Shown here one piece after another: positions 21,905 to 34,741 of a DNA stretch of 64,000 nt; the stretch's first letter is position 1; each line of letters begins with the position of its first letter. The position numbers and the translations under genes were made by a program. The notes under the pieces were generated by a model, which saw nothing but the letters and a program-made list of their open reading frames with translations, was not told where the DNA came from and searched no databases. Source of the DNA: Elephas maximus indicus (lineage: Eukaryota; Chordata; Mammalia; Proboscidea; Elephantidae); NCBI RefSeq assembly GCF_024166365.1, contig NC_064822.1, positions 108,248,823-108,312,822 on the forward strand. The letters are read 5' to 3'.

Positions 21905-22895
21905 AGCACCTACACTGTAAACTTTGTGAGGGCAGAGACTACGTCTGTTGGTTCTCCACTCTGTCCCTGGTGCCCAGCACAGTGTCAGGAAAATGGTTGT
22001 TGTTGTTATTGCTAGGTTCCATTGAGTCAGTCCCTATGTGCAACAGAAGGAAACACTGCCTGGTCCTATACCATCCTCACAATCATTGCTGTTCGAGCCC
22101 ATTGTTTGCAGCACTGTGTCAGTCCATCTCATGAGGGTCTTCCTTTTTTTTGCTGACCCTCTACTTTACCAACCATGATGTCCTTCTCCAGTGATTGATC
22201 CATCCTGACAATATGTCCGAAGTATGTGAGATGAAGTCTTGCCATCCTCACTTCCAAGGAACACTTCGACTATACTTCTTCCAAAACAGACTTGTTATTT
22301 CTTCTGGCAGTCTGTGGTATATTCGATATTCTTTCCCAACATTCAAAGACATCAGTTCTTTTTTGGTCTTCCTTATTTGTTGTCCAGCTTTCACATGCAT
22401 ATGAGGTGATTGAAAATACCATGGTTTGGGTCAGGTGCATCTTAGTCCTCAAAGCAACATCTTTGCTTTTGAACACTAAAGAGGTCTTTGCAGCAGATTT
22501 ACCCAATGCAATAGGTCAGTTGATTTCTTGACTGCTGCTTCCATGGGCATTGATTGTGGATTCAAATAAAATGAAAGCCTTGACAGCTTCAATATTTTCT
22601 CCATTTATCATGATGTTTCATATTGGCCCAATTGTGAGGATTTTTGTTTTCTTTATGTTGAGATGTAATCCATGCTGAAAGCAATAGACTTTGGTCTTCA
22701 TCAGTAACTGCTTCAAGTCCTCTTTGCTTTCAGCAAGCAAGGTTGTATCATCTGCATATCACAAGTTGTTAATGAATCTTCCTTCAGTCTTGTTGCTGCG
22801 TTCTTCATATAGTCTGACTTCTTGGATTATTTGCTCAGCATACAGATTGAAAATGGTAGGTGCTCAATATATTTGTTGAATGGCTAAATGGATAG
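21905..22895 (+). repeat. L2 LINE 3' end split by an RTE insertion
   Basis: L2 tail text before the gap (TGTAAACTTTGTGAGGGCAG, GTGCCCAGCACAGTGTCAGG) resumes after it (TAGGTGCTCAATATATTTGT, TGAATGG). The RTE at 21997-22849 sits in the gap. Confidence 0.8.
21997..22849 (-). mobile_element. RTE/BovB-like LINE, 3' end (RTE1-type)
   Basis: The minus strand encodes the C-terminal reverse-transcriptase region of an RTE LINE. A 78-residue open piece at 22270-22506 reads ALRTKMHLTQTMVFSITSYA, CESWTTNKEDQKRTDVFECW and IPQTARRNNKSVL, the hallmark BovB/RTE stretch. The element is 5'-truncated and its 3' end is at 21997, with GTTGTTGTTATT and a GTCAGTCCCTATGTGCAACA tail. AAAATGG is duplicated at 21990-21996 and 22850-22856. 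It is broken and cannot move. RTE elements of this kind are thought to mobilise AfroSINEs. Confidence 0.85.
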
Positions 22896-25489
22896 ATTCC
22901 ACAATAGATTAAGTGAAAATCAGGTTGTAAAGCAGTATATATTGTAAGAATCTACTCTGTAGAATACAATCTATTTATATATACATATCTCTTTGCATAC
23001 TTATGTGTGATTGCATAGAAAAATGTGGCGTGGTATAATTATAAGTGATTTTTATTTTCTTTTTTTAACTTTACTAAATCTTATGCATTTTTGCTGTAAG
23101 TATACATTGCTTTTATTATCTAGACAAAAAGTTTTAGAAGGAGAGAAGAATGGAGGATAAAGAATAAAAATAAAGGATGGTGAATAAAGAAGGACTTGCC
23201 ACCAGGAGAGATTGTTTAATCCTAAAGACGCAAGTGGTAGGATTTCAAGTATCAATTTGGGAAGACTTTTGTCACCCCTCTGACCATTCTGAGCAGCTAA
23301 ATACTTACTCTGCCCACCCTGGCTGCTGCCTCCCCTCCCCAGTTCTATTTCAAATGGGAGATGAGTTTGAGGAACTGTAAGACTCAGAAAGTTCAGGAAT
23401 GTTTGTTTCCCACAGACTTAGAAACAATCTGTTCCTCCCCATCCACTATCCTGGCCTCAGACACAGTGCCCTCACTCTGGAGGCTATCTGTGTGTCATGG
23501 ACTTAGAGCGTGATGGGAGTCCCAGAGTTCTCCTGGGATTTGGTCTGGAAGTCTGAACCCTGTCCCCTTGCCCTTCCTCCGTATTGTCCAGACTCTCTTT
23601 TCTTCCCAGCCTGCTCCAGGCTTCCTCTCCAACATACCTTTTGTGAGTGACCCACCTCCACCCTCCTTCTTCACAAGAGGATCCTGGATCCTCACTGTCA
23701 ACTTTCAGCTTGGTCCTGCCTTGACACATGACCTGTCCTATCTTCCTTTCAGACTAGGGGTGTCGCTCTGTACTTATCTCTATTCATTCCTTCAGATGAC
23801 CACCAAACTTTCAGTGAGTGTCCCACCCTCCGTCCAGGGCCCTGAGACAGTGCCCAGGGCTGAGCTCTCCACATACATCACCCAAATGGGTGAAGAAATT
23901 GAAGGAGCCATCCCTAAACCCTGCCATCCCAGTCTAATGAGAGGCTGGGCTAAGCCAGGACAGTTCAACCTCTTCCCAATTAGTTAGGCAACACACACAG
24001 CTGAGCGACTGGGCAGTTTTGCTGGGGGTGGGTGATCTTTCCTGCAATGTCTCTAAAAGTTAAGTAACATAGACAATAAAGAGCTGCCTGCCTATGCTCC
24101 CAAAGTACTAGGGATAAGTAGGGAAAGGGCTACCTCCTGCTGTAGGCCTTGAAAGGTGGGCAAGAATTTATTGAACTCGTAAGTGTAGGAACTTTAAAAA
24201 TTTCTTCTTCTCTAAGTCTTGAGATCAGGGCTACTAGGCTTTGGAGATGAGATGGGGTAAGTGAAAAGGGGACAGGCCCATCTTGGGCTCAAGAGTATGA
24301 AACCCAGGCCCTCCTTGGGCCATCAGACAAAGATACCCCCTCATTAGTCCATCCATGGTCCAACTTCTGGAGGGTAATACATGATCTACAGTGACTTACA
24401 AACCAGTGTCTTAACCATGCTCAAAGGCATGCAGATGGGATTGGTTCAAGGGATAGGGAAAGGGATAGAGACCCTAATTGTCATGTCCACTGAAGCCCCC
24501 AGTTTTCCTAACCGAATCTCAGTGGCTGCCCCACTACCTCTGTCTTCCCTGGGTTTGGGTTTCAGCCTTCTGAGAACAGCTGGGAAATGCTGGTATAAGG
24601 GCAGGAATGCATCTTCCTCGTTCTTATTTTTACACCTATCTGGAGAGAGCTTCACTAGTGTAATAGCCCCGCCCTCTCTCATACTTGATTGGTGAGTTTG
24701 AAAGGAGGAACTAGGCATGTGTAGCTCTGTCCCTCCATGTCTTAGGATCTGGCTGCCCATAGCAAGCTTGTGTTCTACTCTTCTATCAACCATGAGAGGT
24801 CTGACCCCATAAGGAAGGCAGCTGTGGCCCCATGCTTCCTCTGTCCAGGTGGGAAATCTGGCCTAATCCTGAGGCTCTGGAGTTGGAAACCCATTCCACC
24901 CAAGGCATAAGCCACATTCTCCAATATCTGCTTTGTCTGTAATAAAGGCGATATTTTGGTTCTCCATTTGCCTTATTTTATCTGATAGTTGGCTTAGAAC
25001 CTGGTCTGGGAAGAGAGAGGTGTGTTATATACTGGCCCCCTTCAAATCCCAGGAGCTGTGTTTGCAGAAAGAGAATTTGCTCTGTGCTTGGCTAGGGCAG
25101 GGATGAAGCAAAGGAGCCACAGTCCCAGTGGAATCTATTCCCTTGATGAACTTCTGTAGTGAGCCCTCTTCTTTCCAGACCGGAGCACAGAGGCCACCTG
25201 CTCAGAGGCAAGGGGATGGATCGGATGACCAAGTTACGAGTGGGTAAGATCCCCACTTAAATGCCATAAATGCCCTTGGACAGACCTATCACAAGAACCC
25301 AATGAAATGGATAAAGGAGAAGCCAAGACTGTTCAGCTTCCTTTACACCCAGCTTCTTTTACACCTACTACTGAACTTATGAAAGATCGCCACCACTGCT
25401 GATCTCCCTCCTCTCTTAAAATAGGCCTTGGTTTATTCTGCTGACTCCTTGAATGAAAGCTAAACGCCAAGGTGTGAAATATAGTGCAA
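22896..25489. other. Intergenic, downstream of KRT76; no gene seen
   Basis: No exon recognised. The 139-residue open frame at 23568-23987 and the 104-residue frame at 24381-24695 show no domain or keratin similarity and overlap open frames on the other strand. Confidence 0.45.
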
Positions 25490-25495
25490 TTTATT
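25490..25495 (-). terminator. KRT76: KRT76 poly(A) signal
   Basis: AATAAA on the minus strand (TTTATT on plus), about 540 bp after the KRT76 stop codon, implying cleavage near 25470-25480. Confidence 0.7.
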
Positions 25496-26029
25496 GAGAA
25501 AAGAAAGTGCAATATGCTCACCACCAAAGAGGAACCACAACTCAGAAAATTAAAGGACAGAGGTGAGTCATGATACAATGCCCAGGTGTGGAGAGGGCAC
25601 CCTGGAAACCAACAGTTTATAGAGCTTGACTAGCCCACCCTCCAGCACTGACCCCTCTATACTGCCCTCCACAGGCAGTGCTGAGAAGCGCTGGCTTCAG
25701 ACTGTAACTCCTGGTGAGAGGGAGAAGGTCCAGAGTGGGAACCAGCCAGGCTGGGAAGGCCCAAACTAAATTGGGCTCTGATGTTGCTGTCCAAAGTCAG
25801 GAGCCATCACAGGAGCTCATACAGGAGCTTCGTCATCCCAGACTAGCAGCTGGACCTCCTTGGCCCAGGAGAGGTTTGGGATACAGAGGAGCCAAGTCAG
25901 CCCTTTCTCCAGGAACTCGAGGAAAAAAGGAGTTGAACTGTGTGCATTTGCTGATGTCAGGCAGAGAGTGGAAAGTTCTGATGCAGGCTGAGAGGTAAGC
26001 CAGTGGACATGGAGATTTGGCCCAGAGGA

Positions 26030-29000
26030 TCACTTGGAGCAGTGCTGGCTCGAGCTGCTGGTCTGGGAGAAGCGGACACTCGTGCTGCCTCCACTGCCAG
26101 GCCTGCAGCCACTGCCTCCAGAGGTTTGGGTGCTGCCAGAGCTGGAGCCAATTCCACTTTGGCTCACGGAGCTGCTGCCTCCACCGCCAAGCCTGCTCCC
26201 ACTACTGCCACTTTGGTAGCCCCCACTGCTGCTGCTCTGGTAGCCCCCGCTGCTGCTGCTCTGGTAGCCCCCACTGCTGCTGCTCTGGTAGCCCCCGCTG
26301 CTGCTGCTCTGGTAGCCCCCGCTGCCGCCGCCACTGACTCCTCCGTAGCCACCGCTGCTGCTTCTGCTGCTGCCGCCTCTGTAACCACCACTACTGCTGC
26401 CACTGACCCCTCCGAAGCCTCCGTGGCCGCCGCCAGACCTGCTGCTTATGCTGGTGACGTTGTTGACCACCGCTACAGAGAACAGGCACTCAAATCAGGC
26501 CAAAGGCCGGGGAAGTTAGAGGACTAGATTTATATCCCAACTCTGTCCTAAGGGCTGTGTGACTTAAAGAAAGATGCTTAACTTCCCTAAGGCCTATTTC
26601 TAAACAGCAAGAGTGAGCCTGGCTCTCAAGTGCCCTTGCCCAAGAACAGGGACCAGAAGTCTCCACAGAAGTTTCTGTTCCTTCAAGCTAGAGAACTCCC
26701 CAAGACCACAGGGGTTTTACTTTTGGGCTGAGAGGTTGCCAGCTTACACTAGGGGCAGAATGTGGCCATAGCGTGACACTAGACATTGTCTGGTGGCCTG
26801 GCCTCCTGTGGATGGGTCAGATCCTCCTGCCTGAAAATCAGTCACTGAGGATGTTCCTAGGCACCCCTTCTATAGCCCAGGGAGAAGGTTTTTGAATGGG
26901 CTACTTACAAATGCTCACAGCACTCTGACATTCTCCAGACATCCTAAAAAAGAGACAAAGAGATATGAATTCTTTTTGCAATGAGCCAGCAGACAACTAG
27001 CTGAGGAGAGATAACCTTGGGGCCCACATCTTCCCATTTGCCCTTCTAGAGGGAAAAGCCTACCCCAAGTCTGTCTCTATGACCAGATCTCCCCAGGAAA
27101 GGGGACTGCTTCAGGGGTTGAGCCTTCCAGTATATCCACCAAACACACTTCATCTGTCTATCTTCCCACCCTCTTTCCTCTAGCCCTAGAGACCTTCAGC
27201 TCCAGGGAAATTATTTCATCTCTCAGTCCCACTTGATGAGCCCATCCTCAACTCTCATCCCCTGCTGAAACCATCTTCTCCCCTTAGCATTCCCTTTCCC
27301 TCCTTCTCTACCCAGCTCTGAATTTTTTTATTTCCAACTCTCCCACGAAGCCTTCCCAATGAGCCCTCCCAGAGTAGTGTGGCCATGATGGTGGTTGTTC
27401 AAGGTGGGTAAAATATGAGAAAGGCTGACAGATAACACAATGAATTTGAAAATGTCCTGCCCGCACTACCCATCTTCCTGTCCCTTGTTCTTGTTCATGG
27501 AGCAGGCATCTTCACATATATGGAATGGGTCTGTACACCCTGCCCATGCAAGCCTCTCTGGTGTTGGCCATTCCCCCTTCGTCCCAAGACTGTCAGTGCA
27601 CTTAGCACTAACTTTACTCTCATTCCTTTCTATAGAAACTCATAAAATTTCCATAACTTTTCTTCTCATGCTTGAATTCTGCTTCCACCATCATATTAGG
27701 AGCTGTCTGAGAATAGAGACTCTGAACACAGTATGGATGGGCAGGGGTTCAGCAGAAAGATCTCCCAATTCTTAGCATTTCCTTGGCATTTGATATTCAC
27801 TCACTAAGTGATTATATGCTGCTTGATATTGTGTTATTTTTTTCAGGAGTGTGTATTTATCAGCCACCGCCCATATGGACTCAATCTTAGGGGTAGGAGG
27901 TTGCAGGACTGTCTATACCAAGTTGTCCAGTATGGTAGCCACTAACTACATGAGTCTATTTAAATTAAATCAAATTAAAAACTCACTAGCCACATTTCAG
28001 GTGCTCAAGTGGCTAATGGCTACTGTATTAGCACAGACACAGAACATTTTCATCTCAAAGCTCCAGTGGTTAGCACTGGTCTATAACTTTTGCCACAGCC
28101 CCAACGCACTTATCCTAGCACATTTCACATAGTGAGGATCAGTAGAGGTATGTAATACAATACTGACATTCATGATAAAGATGAGAATTGAATGATCTTG
28201 GTTAGCAAAAAACAGTGGGACTTGAATCCTTAACTGTCTTTCAGGAGAGTCTTTCCCTTGGACTGAGTTGTCCTCTCCTTTTCACCTTGCTCTCTTATCA
28301 AAAAAAAACCTCTTATCAAAAGTCACTATAAAATCATACCTGGAGAATGCTAACCCCACCGCCCCTCACCTGCACTCTTCACCCTCCAGCAACTTCCTAT
28401 AGGTGGCGATCTCCACGTCCAGGGCCAACTTGACATTCATGAGCTCCTGGTACTCGCGCAGCAGCCGGGCCAGGTCATCCTTAGCCTGTTGCAGGGCAGC
28501 CTGTAGGCTTTGGAGTTTGGCATTGGCATCCTTGACGGTCAGCTCCCCACGCTGCTCAGCTTCCGCAATGGCTGCCTGAAGATTGGCATTCTGGGGAGGG
28601 GGAGGTATGAGGCCAATTACCATAGGGATCAGGAAGCAAGCCCCTAGTCTTTCCTGAGGGGAGAGCTCTTCCCCATCCAGCATCCCTCTCTCCACTTCCT
28701 TAGAAATCCCAATGGGGCATGCTCAGTTGTGCAATGGGTTCATTCATCTCTGGCCCATTGAAATTAATTCATGTCTTATCAAAGAAAAGAACAATGATTC
28801 GCTTTCCTAGACTGATAACATTAGTAGTTATCAGGTAAGTTTCTGATCTTTTTTTTTTTTTTTTTTTTGCTAGACTGTTTTAAAAAAATCCTTGCTTAGT
28901 CATTTCACTTCAGTGATACCAGTCAGCCTTGGAGGTTATGTGAAGAGTTTGATAAATAGCTCAGCTGAGGGCAGATCCTGCTGAGAGCTGAGTGTTTAAG

Positions 29001-32000
29001 GCCGCCACTGCAGTTGCAAGATTTGCTAGACAAAAGAGAATAAGCAACGATCTCTTCTTAGGGACTAAGTTAGGGACGGAACATCTGGGAGGCAGAGGTT
29101 TGCAGAGAATGTGCTATCCCACATGTGACACTATGAAAAAAACAGAGAAAGTGTTCGCACAGGGGCACAACTGTTGCTGCTTCTTCCCAGGGCCCAGAAG
29201 ACCTCCAGGAACTCTCCATAAACCCTGGACTCACTTGCTTCTTGACGTTCTCGATCTCCGCCCGCAGCCTCTGGATCATCCTGTTAAGCTCCAGGATCTC
29301 ACTCTTGGTGCTCCTGAGGTCATCGCCGTGCCTGCCAGCTGTAGTCTGCAGCTCCCCAAGCTGACAAAGGATAAGCCCATCAACATGGCTTTGCAAAATG
29401 TTGGCACATTCTCTGGGAAGATCATCAGGATTTAAAGTTGTATCCCCTAGAGTGTGGGGACAGAGGGAGGGCTCCCACCTTAATCTGGTATAGGGCCTCA
29501 GCCTCAGCCGTGCTCTTCTGGGCGATCTCCTCATACTGAGCTTTAACCTCGGCAATGATGCTGTCCAGGTCCAGGCAGCGGTTATTGTCCATGGACAACA
29601 CCACAGACGTGTCGCTGACGTGGCTCTGCACCTGGGACAGTTCCTACAGGGAACATGGATGGTCACACTCCCCATGCTGCTGGCCCCAGGGGATGCTGGG
29701 GATGAAGAAGTGCAAGAATCCTCTACTGGCAGAGATACCCCAAGAATAAGACCAGGAGTGGGACACTTAGAATATTAAGCTTGCATCTCAGGCCTGGCTA
29801 CAGCCCAAGGGAAACCAGACTACAAGGCTAAAGGAAATACTATAATCAGGTCATGAAGCTACTGCATGACTTTCTCTGGGACTGCAGAAAGGAGGAGTAT
29901 TCTGAAGGAGCAAGTTGTGATGCGGGTATACGAGCCAGAGGGGAGGCGAAGAACAAAGAGGGCTGATGACAGAGGGTTAAAAAAAGGAGGGCAGAGAGGG
30001 ACCCTGCAGGATTGTGGGTCAGGTCTGTGCAGGCTTAGAAGCTAAGTTAACAGTTTCTTGAGCGGGGGGCAAGGGAGGACAGAGCTGAGTTCTGAGCCCT
30101 GTTGCTGGCTGTGTGAATGTCCTGTTGCTTGACTGTTCCCTAAAGTTATGCCTAGGGAGGTACAGATAGAAAGGGGCTGGAATGGGCAAAGCAAGGACTC
30201 ACCATCTCATAGAGGGTCCTCAGGAAGTTGAGTTCATCCATGAGGCTGTCCACCCGGGTCTGCAGGTCCACCTTATTCATGTAAGCCGTATCCACTTCCT
30301 GGGGGAAGGTCAGAAATCCAAAGCAATGACCTTCTGGTCCCCTTCCGCCCATGGATCTTCCCAATCCCTCACCTCTCCTCTTTGCTTTTAAGTAAGAAAA
30401 GCAGAATGTTTTTCTTCCTTTCAATTGCTTCAACCAATCAAACCCCACTGTTGTAACAAGACACAAACCATATTATCCAGGCAGAGTAACCATCCAATTT
30501 TAGGGTAGAAAAAAATCACATTTACCTCATATGTGACTTTGATTATATTATACCAAAAACCCAACATCCTGAATGAAAGGGTATTCTTCTCACTGCTTCA
30601 TCTTTAGAATGACTGGTTTAAACAAGCTACAAGTATTTGCTAATTGATATTACTAATAACACCCAGAGAGGGAAGGGAAAAGGGAGACACATGTTTAGGG
30701 GACACTGAGCTTCTGTTAAGGGTGATGAAAAAATTCAGGAATGGTGATGGTTGAACAACACGATGAACATGTAGAGATTGTTGAAATGGGACACATTTTG
30801 TTACCTATGTGTTTACCACAATAAAAAAATAACATCCAAGGTACATTTGCAGGCTGAAAGCCTCGATTGATGCTAGCCATAAAGTGCTCATTATTGGTTC
30901 ACATTACTAATCATCTCATTAGTCGCATTAACATTTAAAATGTCTCCCACGCCAGCAGTGTACTCAGAGCACCTTCCTTCATCAAACACCCCATTTCCAA
31001 AATGTAAGGAAACACCCCCCTCTCAAGGGGGCAGCCCCCCAGGAAGGGATCCTGGCAGCTTCCCCCAGGATGCAGCCGTCCCAGCTTACCTACCTTCTTG
31101 AGCCCCACAAACTCATTCTCTGCCACAGTGCGTTTGTTGATCTCATCTTCATACCTGGAACAGAAAGAGGACACATTTCGACAGAGGCATTTCGAAAGTG
31201 AAAAAAGAGATGAGAATTCCAAGCACTCATGAGGAATCTCTTCACCCAGAGACAGGACCAGTTTCCTGGGTGTCTGGCCTTCAAAGCTGCCCAGGGCCCC
31301 CACGCTCAGGAGGTCCTTGCACTTGATTTAATGCTCGGCTGTCACCATCTTGAAATTCTTAATTTTTTAAGAAGGGGCCTCGAGTTTTCATTTTGTTTGC
31401 ACTGGGCCCTGCAAATTATCTAGCCAGTCCTGCCCGAGACCTTTCAGAGCTCAAGGCACTACATCGCCCTCCTCTAAGTCTGTGTGATGGGCAGAGGTGT
31501 GGGCAGGTAGGTGGAGGTGGAAGAAGACTCCAAGGAGCCTGGCTACTTGCTTCCTTTTTGATTAATTTCATAAAACAAAGTGCACATATGGGACCCAGAG
31601 AGACATTTGCTCAGACCTGGTGTTTCAGCCTCTGTTCCTCTTTTCCTAATTACAGTTGCTTCTATAGGAATTTGGGATGAGAATAAGCTCATGTGTTCTG
31701 AAAGCATCAGGACTGTAAGATATTTGCCTATTAATAACTAAAATCTCCCACCAAAAATATGAATTTTATGGAGAGTGAAGACTTGGAGTGATTCTAGCAG
31801 AGAGGTTTCTGGAAGAGTGAATCTGAGTTGCCACTGACTTCCCAGTGCTCAGCACAGAGCTTACCACAATGGGTGCCCACTAGGGTTTGTGCAATTGAAT
31901 TGGAATGGGGCCTCTGGGAAGGGTGGCTGAGAAGACCTCCCCAGAGCAGGTGTGCCCATCCTTGTGGGTCCTGACCCTTGAGGATGTCTGGAATCTCCTC

Positions 32001-34594
32001 CCCACCTTGAGGTGTACAGTTTATCCCTCACACAGGGAGCATGAACTACAGCCCTGAACACAAAGGACTGCCTGAAGCTACTGAAATAGGGCATTGCACT
32101 GGACACATTGAAAGAACACTTTGCCACTTGAAGCCCTGGACCACCTTCCCAAAATCCCTAATAAACTATTGAATACTAAGACTCCTGCAACCTGTCCCAC
32201 ACCTAATGATTCAGAATATGTAGGACTGGGATACAGGAATAGGAATTTCTCACAAGATTCCAAGGTGACACCCATGTACAGTAAAGTGTGGCTGGCTCCC
32301 CTCCCTGAAAAGCTTTAAACGCTGAAAGGATTCTTTTGTCTATTTGGACTGGTATAGGAGGCGCCTGCCTGGAGTCAGGGATGGAAAATACAAGTTAGCC
32401 ACGTAAAAACCAAAACCAAACTCGTTGCCGTAGAGTTGATTCTGACTCATAGCAACCCTATAGGACAGAGTAGAACTGCCCCATAGGGTTTCCAAAGAGC
32501 ACCTGGGGGATTCAAACTGCCGACCTTTTGGTTAGCAGCCATAGCTCTTGACTGCTATGCCACCAGGGTTTCCAATTAGCCACCTAGGAGTCTCCGTATC
32601 CACCCTTTCACTCCCTTCTGCTTGGTCATGCTTCACTCAAATCCATCTAAGAGTATTGGCTGGAGTTGCAGTCAGGAACAGTCGAAATTCCAAATTGGGA
32701 CCACGCCTGCCTGCTAATCTCCCAGAAGGGGAAACTCCCCAGTTGGGGCCCTCACTTCTTTTTGAAGTCTCCCACCAGGTCCTGCACATTCTTCAGCTCT
32801 CCATCCAGGTTCCCTCTTTCCCCCAGAAGCAAATCCAACTGCCTGCGCAGGTAGCTGATATAGGATTCAAAGAAGGGCTCCAGGTTGTTGGGCCCTGAGC
32901 CAGAGCCTGTGGTCTGCTGCTGGAGCAGGTTCCACTTGGTCTCCAGGACCTTGTTCTGCTGCTCCAGGAACCGCACCTGCATCAGGGGAGGTAAGAAAAG
33001 AAGTCAACCTCTTGAGATGGCCAGGTGAGGTCCCCCTCCCCAAAGGGCGATGAACCCAGTTCTTCAATCCACATAGCCTTTGCTTTATGGAATTTGGGAA
33101 GGATGAGAATTCAGAAAGGGAAGAGCTAGAATTCGTTGAGTATTTATACAAGCTGTTTTTACATATTCTGTTTCATTTAACCATCACAGCCATCTGTGAA
33201 GGAGGTGTTATTATCCCCGTTTTGTAGATAAGGAAACTGAGGCTTAAAGAGTTTAAGTAAATTCCTCACAGTCATGTGGCTGTTGAGTGACAAAGCTAAG
33301 AGTCAAGTCCAGGTCTGCTCTAGTTCTATTGAAATCCTTCTGTCTTCCACTAAAAAGAGTCAACATAAATAAAGTTATTTTTTTTTAAGTATAAGCTTTT
33401 TCACCCCGTTAAAGGCAGCAGAAACAGTCAAATGGGTCTAACTTTCCCTTAATTATTTCTCATATGAAGGCCCCCTTTCAATTACTTGGCTTGCAGCTGA
33501 CTCAGGTGGAACTTCAAATCCTAGGCTCATTCCCCCAGCAGGCCCAGCACACCCTTCTCTAATTCAACATGGACCGCTCAGTTTAGTATCAGTTCTAGCA
33601 CAGCATTGTTCAGAAGGTAAGTCAGTTAGTTGCCAGTGCTCATCATTTAGAGGCATTCGTAAGATTCGTGCTAATACAAGTTTGATTACAGCTAGTTTCA
33701 ATTACCAAGCAATTGCTTTTCCAGAGTAATTAAAAGTTACCTATAATAATTTCATAGCTAAGGCCCCATTATTCAAAAGAGCACATTTAGACCCTCACCT
33801 CACTTTTCCTGGTACCATCTAACCCTAGAAGGAAATCAGGAGCAGGAACCCTTCCCCTATTTCACAACTGGGAAAACAGAGCCCAAAGAGGAAGAGAGGA
33901 GTACCCATTGTCCCACAGGGTCAAGGCAGAACCAGGCCAAAAACCAGTCACCCCTACCTCCAAGCAGACCAAGTACCATTAGCATCTTCCTACACCAACT
34001 TCTTGCACAGCCCAAACCCTCCATGATACCTCTGGGCTTTGCCCTCACCTTGTCAATGAAGGAAGCAAACTTGTTGTTGAGGGTCTTGATCTGCTCCCGC
34101 TCCTGAGCCTTTATTTGCCCAATCTGGGGGTCAATTTCCACATTGAGGGGCTGTAGGAGGCTCTGATTGACGGTCACTTCCTGGATTCCTCCAGGGAAGC
34201 CGCCAGGACCAAAGCCACCAGGACCACCAAAGCCACCAGCTCCTCCAAAGCCACCAGCTCCTCCAAAGCCACCTCCTACTCCTCGGCCTCCACCAAAGCC
34301 AACTCCATAGCCACCCCCAAAGCCACTTCCATAGCTGCTACGTCCTCCACCAAAGCCACCTGCCCGGGAGCCACCGGCTGCCACACTGATGGAGATACTC
34401 TTATTGCCACCCAGGTTGTAAAGGCTGCGGCTGCCAAAGCCACCTGCTCCACTCCGGAACCCACAGGCCCCTCCACTGGCTCCCCTAGAGCGGGTCACAC
34501 AACTCATCCTGCTGCTGCCAGAGACCACAGCGGAGCGGCCAAAGAAGCCCTGGCTCCCACTACTGAAGGATTTCTTGCAGGCTTGTCTGCTCAT
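26030..34594 (-). CDS. KRT76: Keratin 76 (type II, oral suprabasal)
   Basis: Type II intermediate filament protein that pairs with type I keratins in suprabasal cells of palate and gingiva; cytoplasmic. Nine exons: 34049-34594, 32756-32976, 31094-31154, 30203-30298, 29479-29643, 29235-29360, 28370-28590, 26909-26943, 26030-26472. All borders are GT-AG and phases agree, giving 637 residues (human K76 is about 638). Order: Ser/Gly head ([10 protein letters not shown], then GGFGG repeats, then [20 protein letters not shown]), helix 1A with [12 protein letters not shown] and [14 protein letters not shown], coil 1B, the [14 protein letters not shown] region, coil 2 ending [15 protein letters not shown], short H2 ([12 protein letters not shown]), and a Gly/Ser/Tyr tail ending SQHCSK. 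The tail ([25 protein letters not shown]) tells it from KRT3, KRT1 and KRT2. No damage seen. ATG chosen because it follows the TATA box by about 91 bp and matches KRT3. Introns hold an AfroSINE, a MIR and L1 fragments. Confidence 0.96.
26215..26334 (-). repeat. KRT76: 24-bp coding minisatellite in the KRT76 tail
   Basis: Four near-identical 24-bp units (26215-26238, 26239-26262, 26263-26286, 26287-26310) and a partial fifth, each encoding GGYQSSSS. Units differ almost only at one base (CCCCCA or CCCCCG). Repeat number in keratin glycine loops is often polymorphic. Confidence 0.92.
27440..28369. other. KRT76 intron 7 with hAT-like repeat
   Basis: About 27915-28085 contains TATGGTAGCCACTAACTACA and ACTAGCCACATTTCAGGTGC, typical of MER1-group hAT-Charlie elements. 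The rest of intron 7 shows no gene. Confidence 0.5.
30660..30836 (+). repeat. L1M-type 3' end in KRT76 intron 3
   Basis: Reads GGTGATGGTTGAACAACACG and ends CACAATAAAAAAATAACATC, the usual end of old L1 3' UTRs. It lies antisense to KRT76. Confidence 0.6.
32405..32573 (-). mobile_element. AfroSINE in 3' flank of KRT76 exon 3 / intron 2
   Basis: Antisense short form (CAAACTCGTTGCCGTAGAGT, CTGACTCATAGCAACCCTAT, GCCACCAGGGTTTCC) between exons 3 and 2 of KRT76. Target-site duplication of about 12 bp: AGTTAGCCACGT at 32393-32404 and AATTAGCCACCT at 32574-32585. Same orientation as KRT76. Confidence 0.93.
33130..33335 (-). repeat. MIR SINE in KRT76 intron 1
   Basis: Antisense MIR: GGTGTTATTATCCCCGTTTT, GATAAGGAAACTGAGGC and CACAGTCATGTGGCTGTTGA. 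Confidence 0.8.
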
Positions 34595-34684
34595 GGTGAG
34601 AGAGCTTGGAGATGAGCTAGAGATCGTTTATCAAGAGCTGAGAGGGATGAAGGCAGAGGATGGGGACGACAGAAGAGACCGGCC

Positions 34685-34692
34685 TTTATATA
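34685..34692 (-). promoter_or_regulatory. KRT76: KRT76 TATA box
   Basis: Minus strand reads TATATAAAGGCC, 91-98 bp before the ATG, giving an expected start of transcription near 34655-34660 and a 5' UTR of about 60-65 nt. Confidence 0.85.
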
Positions 34693-34741
34693 CCAAGAAA
34701 TTTGGCTCGGTGGAAGGAGATGCAAGCAATTAGCTGAGAGT

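Noticed and set aside
23568-23987. 139-residue open frame downstream of KRT76
   Set aside because: No start context, domain or repeat support; overlapping frames on the other strand are just as long.
26215-26334. Regular repeats that resemble a CRISPR array
   Set aside because: Units are directly adjacent without spacers and encode the keratin tail; this is a mammalian genome.
26003-26527. 174-residue plus-strand open frame rich in Ala ([12 protein letters not shown] repeats)
   Set aside because: It is the antisense of the KRT76 tail repeat in exon 9; the minus-strand frame matches the keratin with correct splicing.
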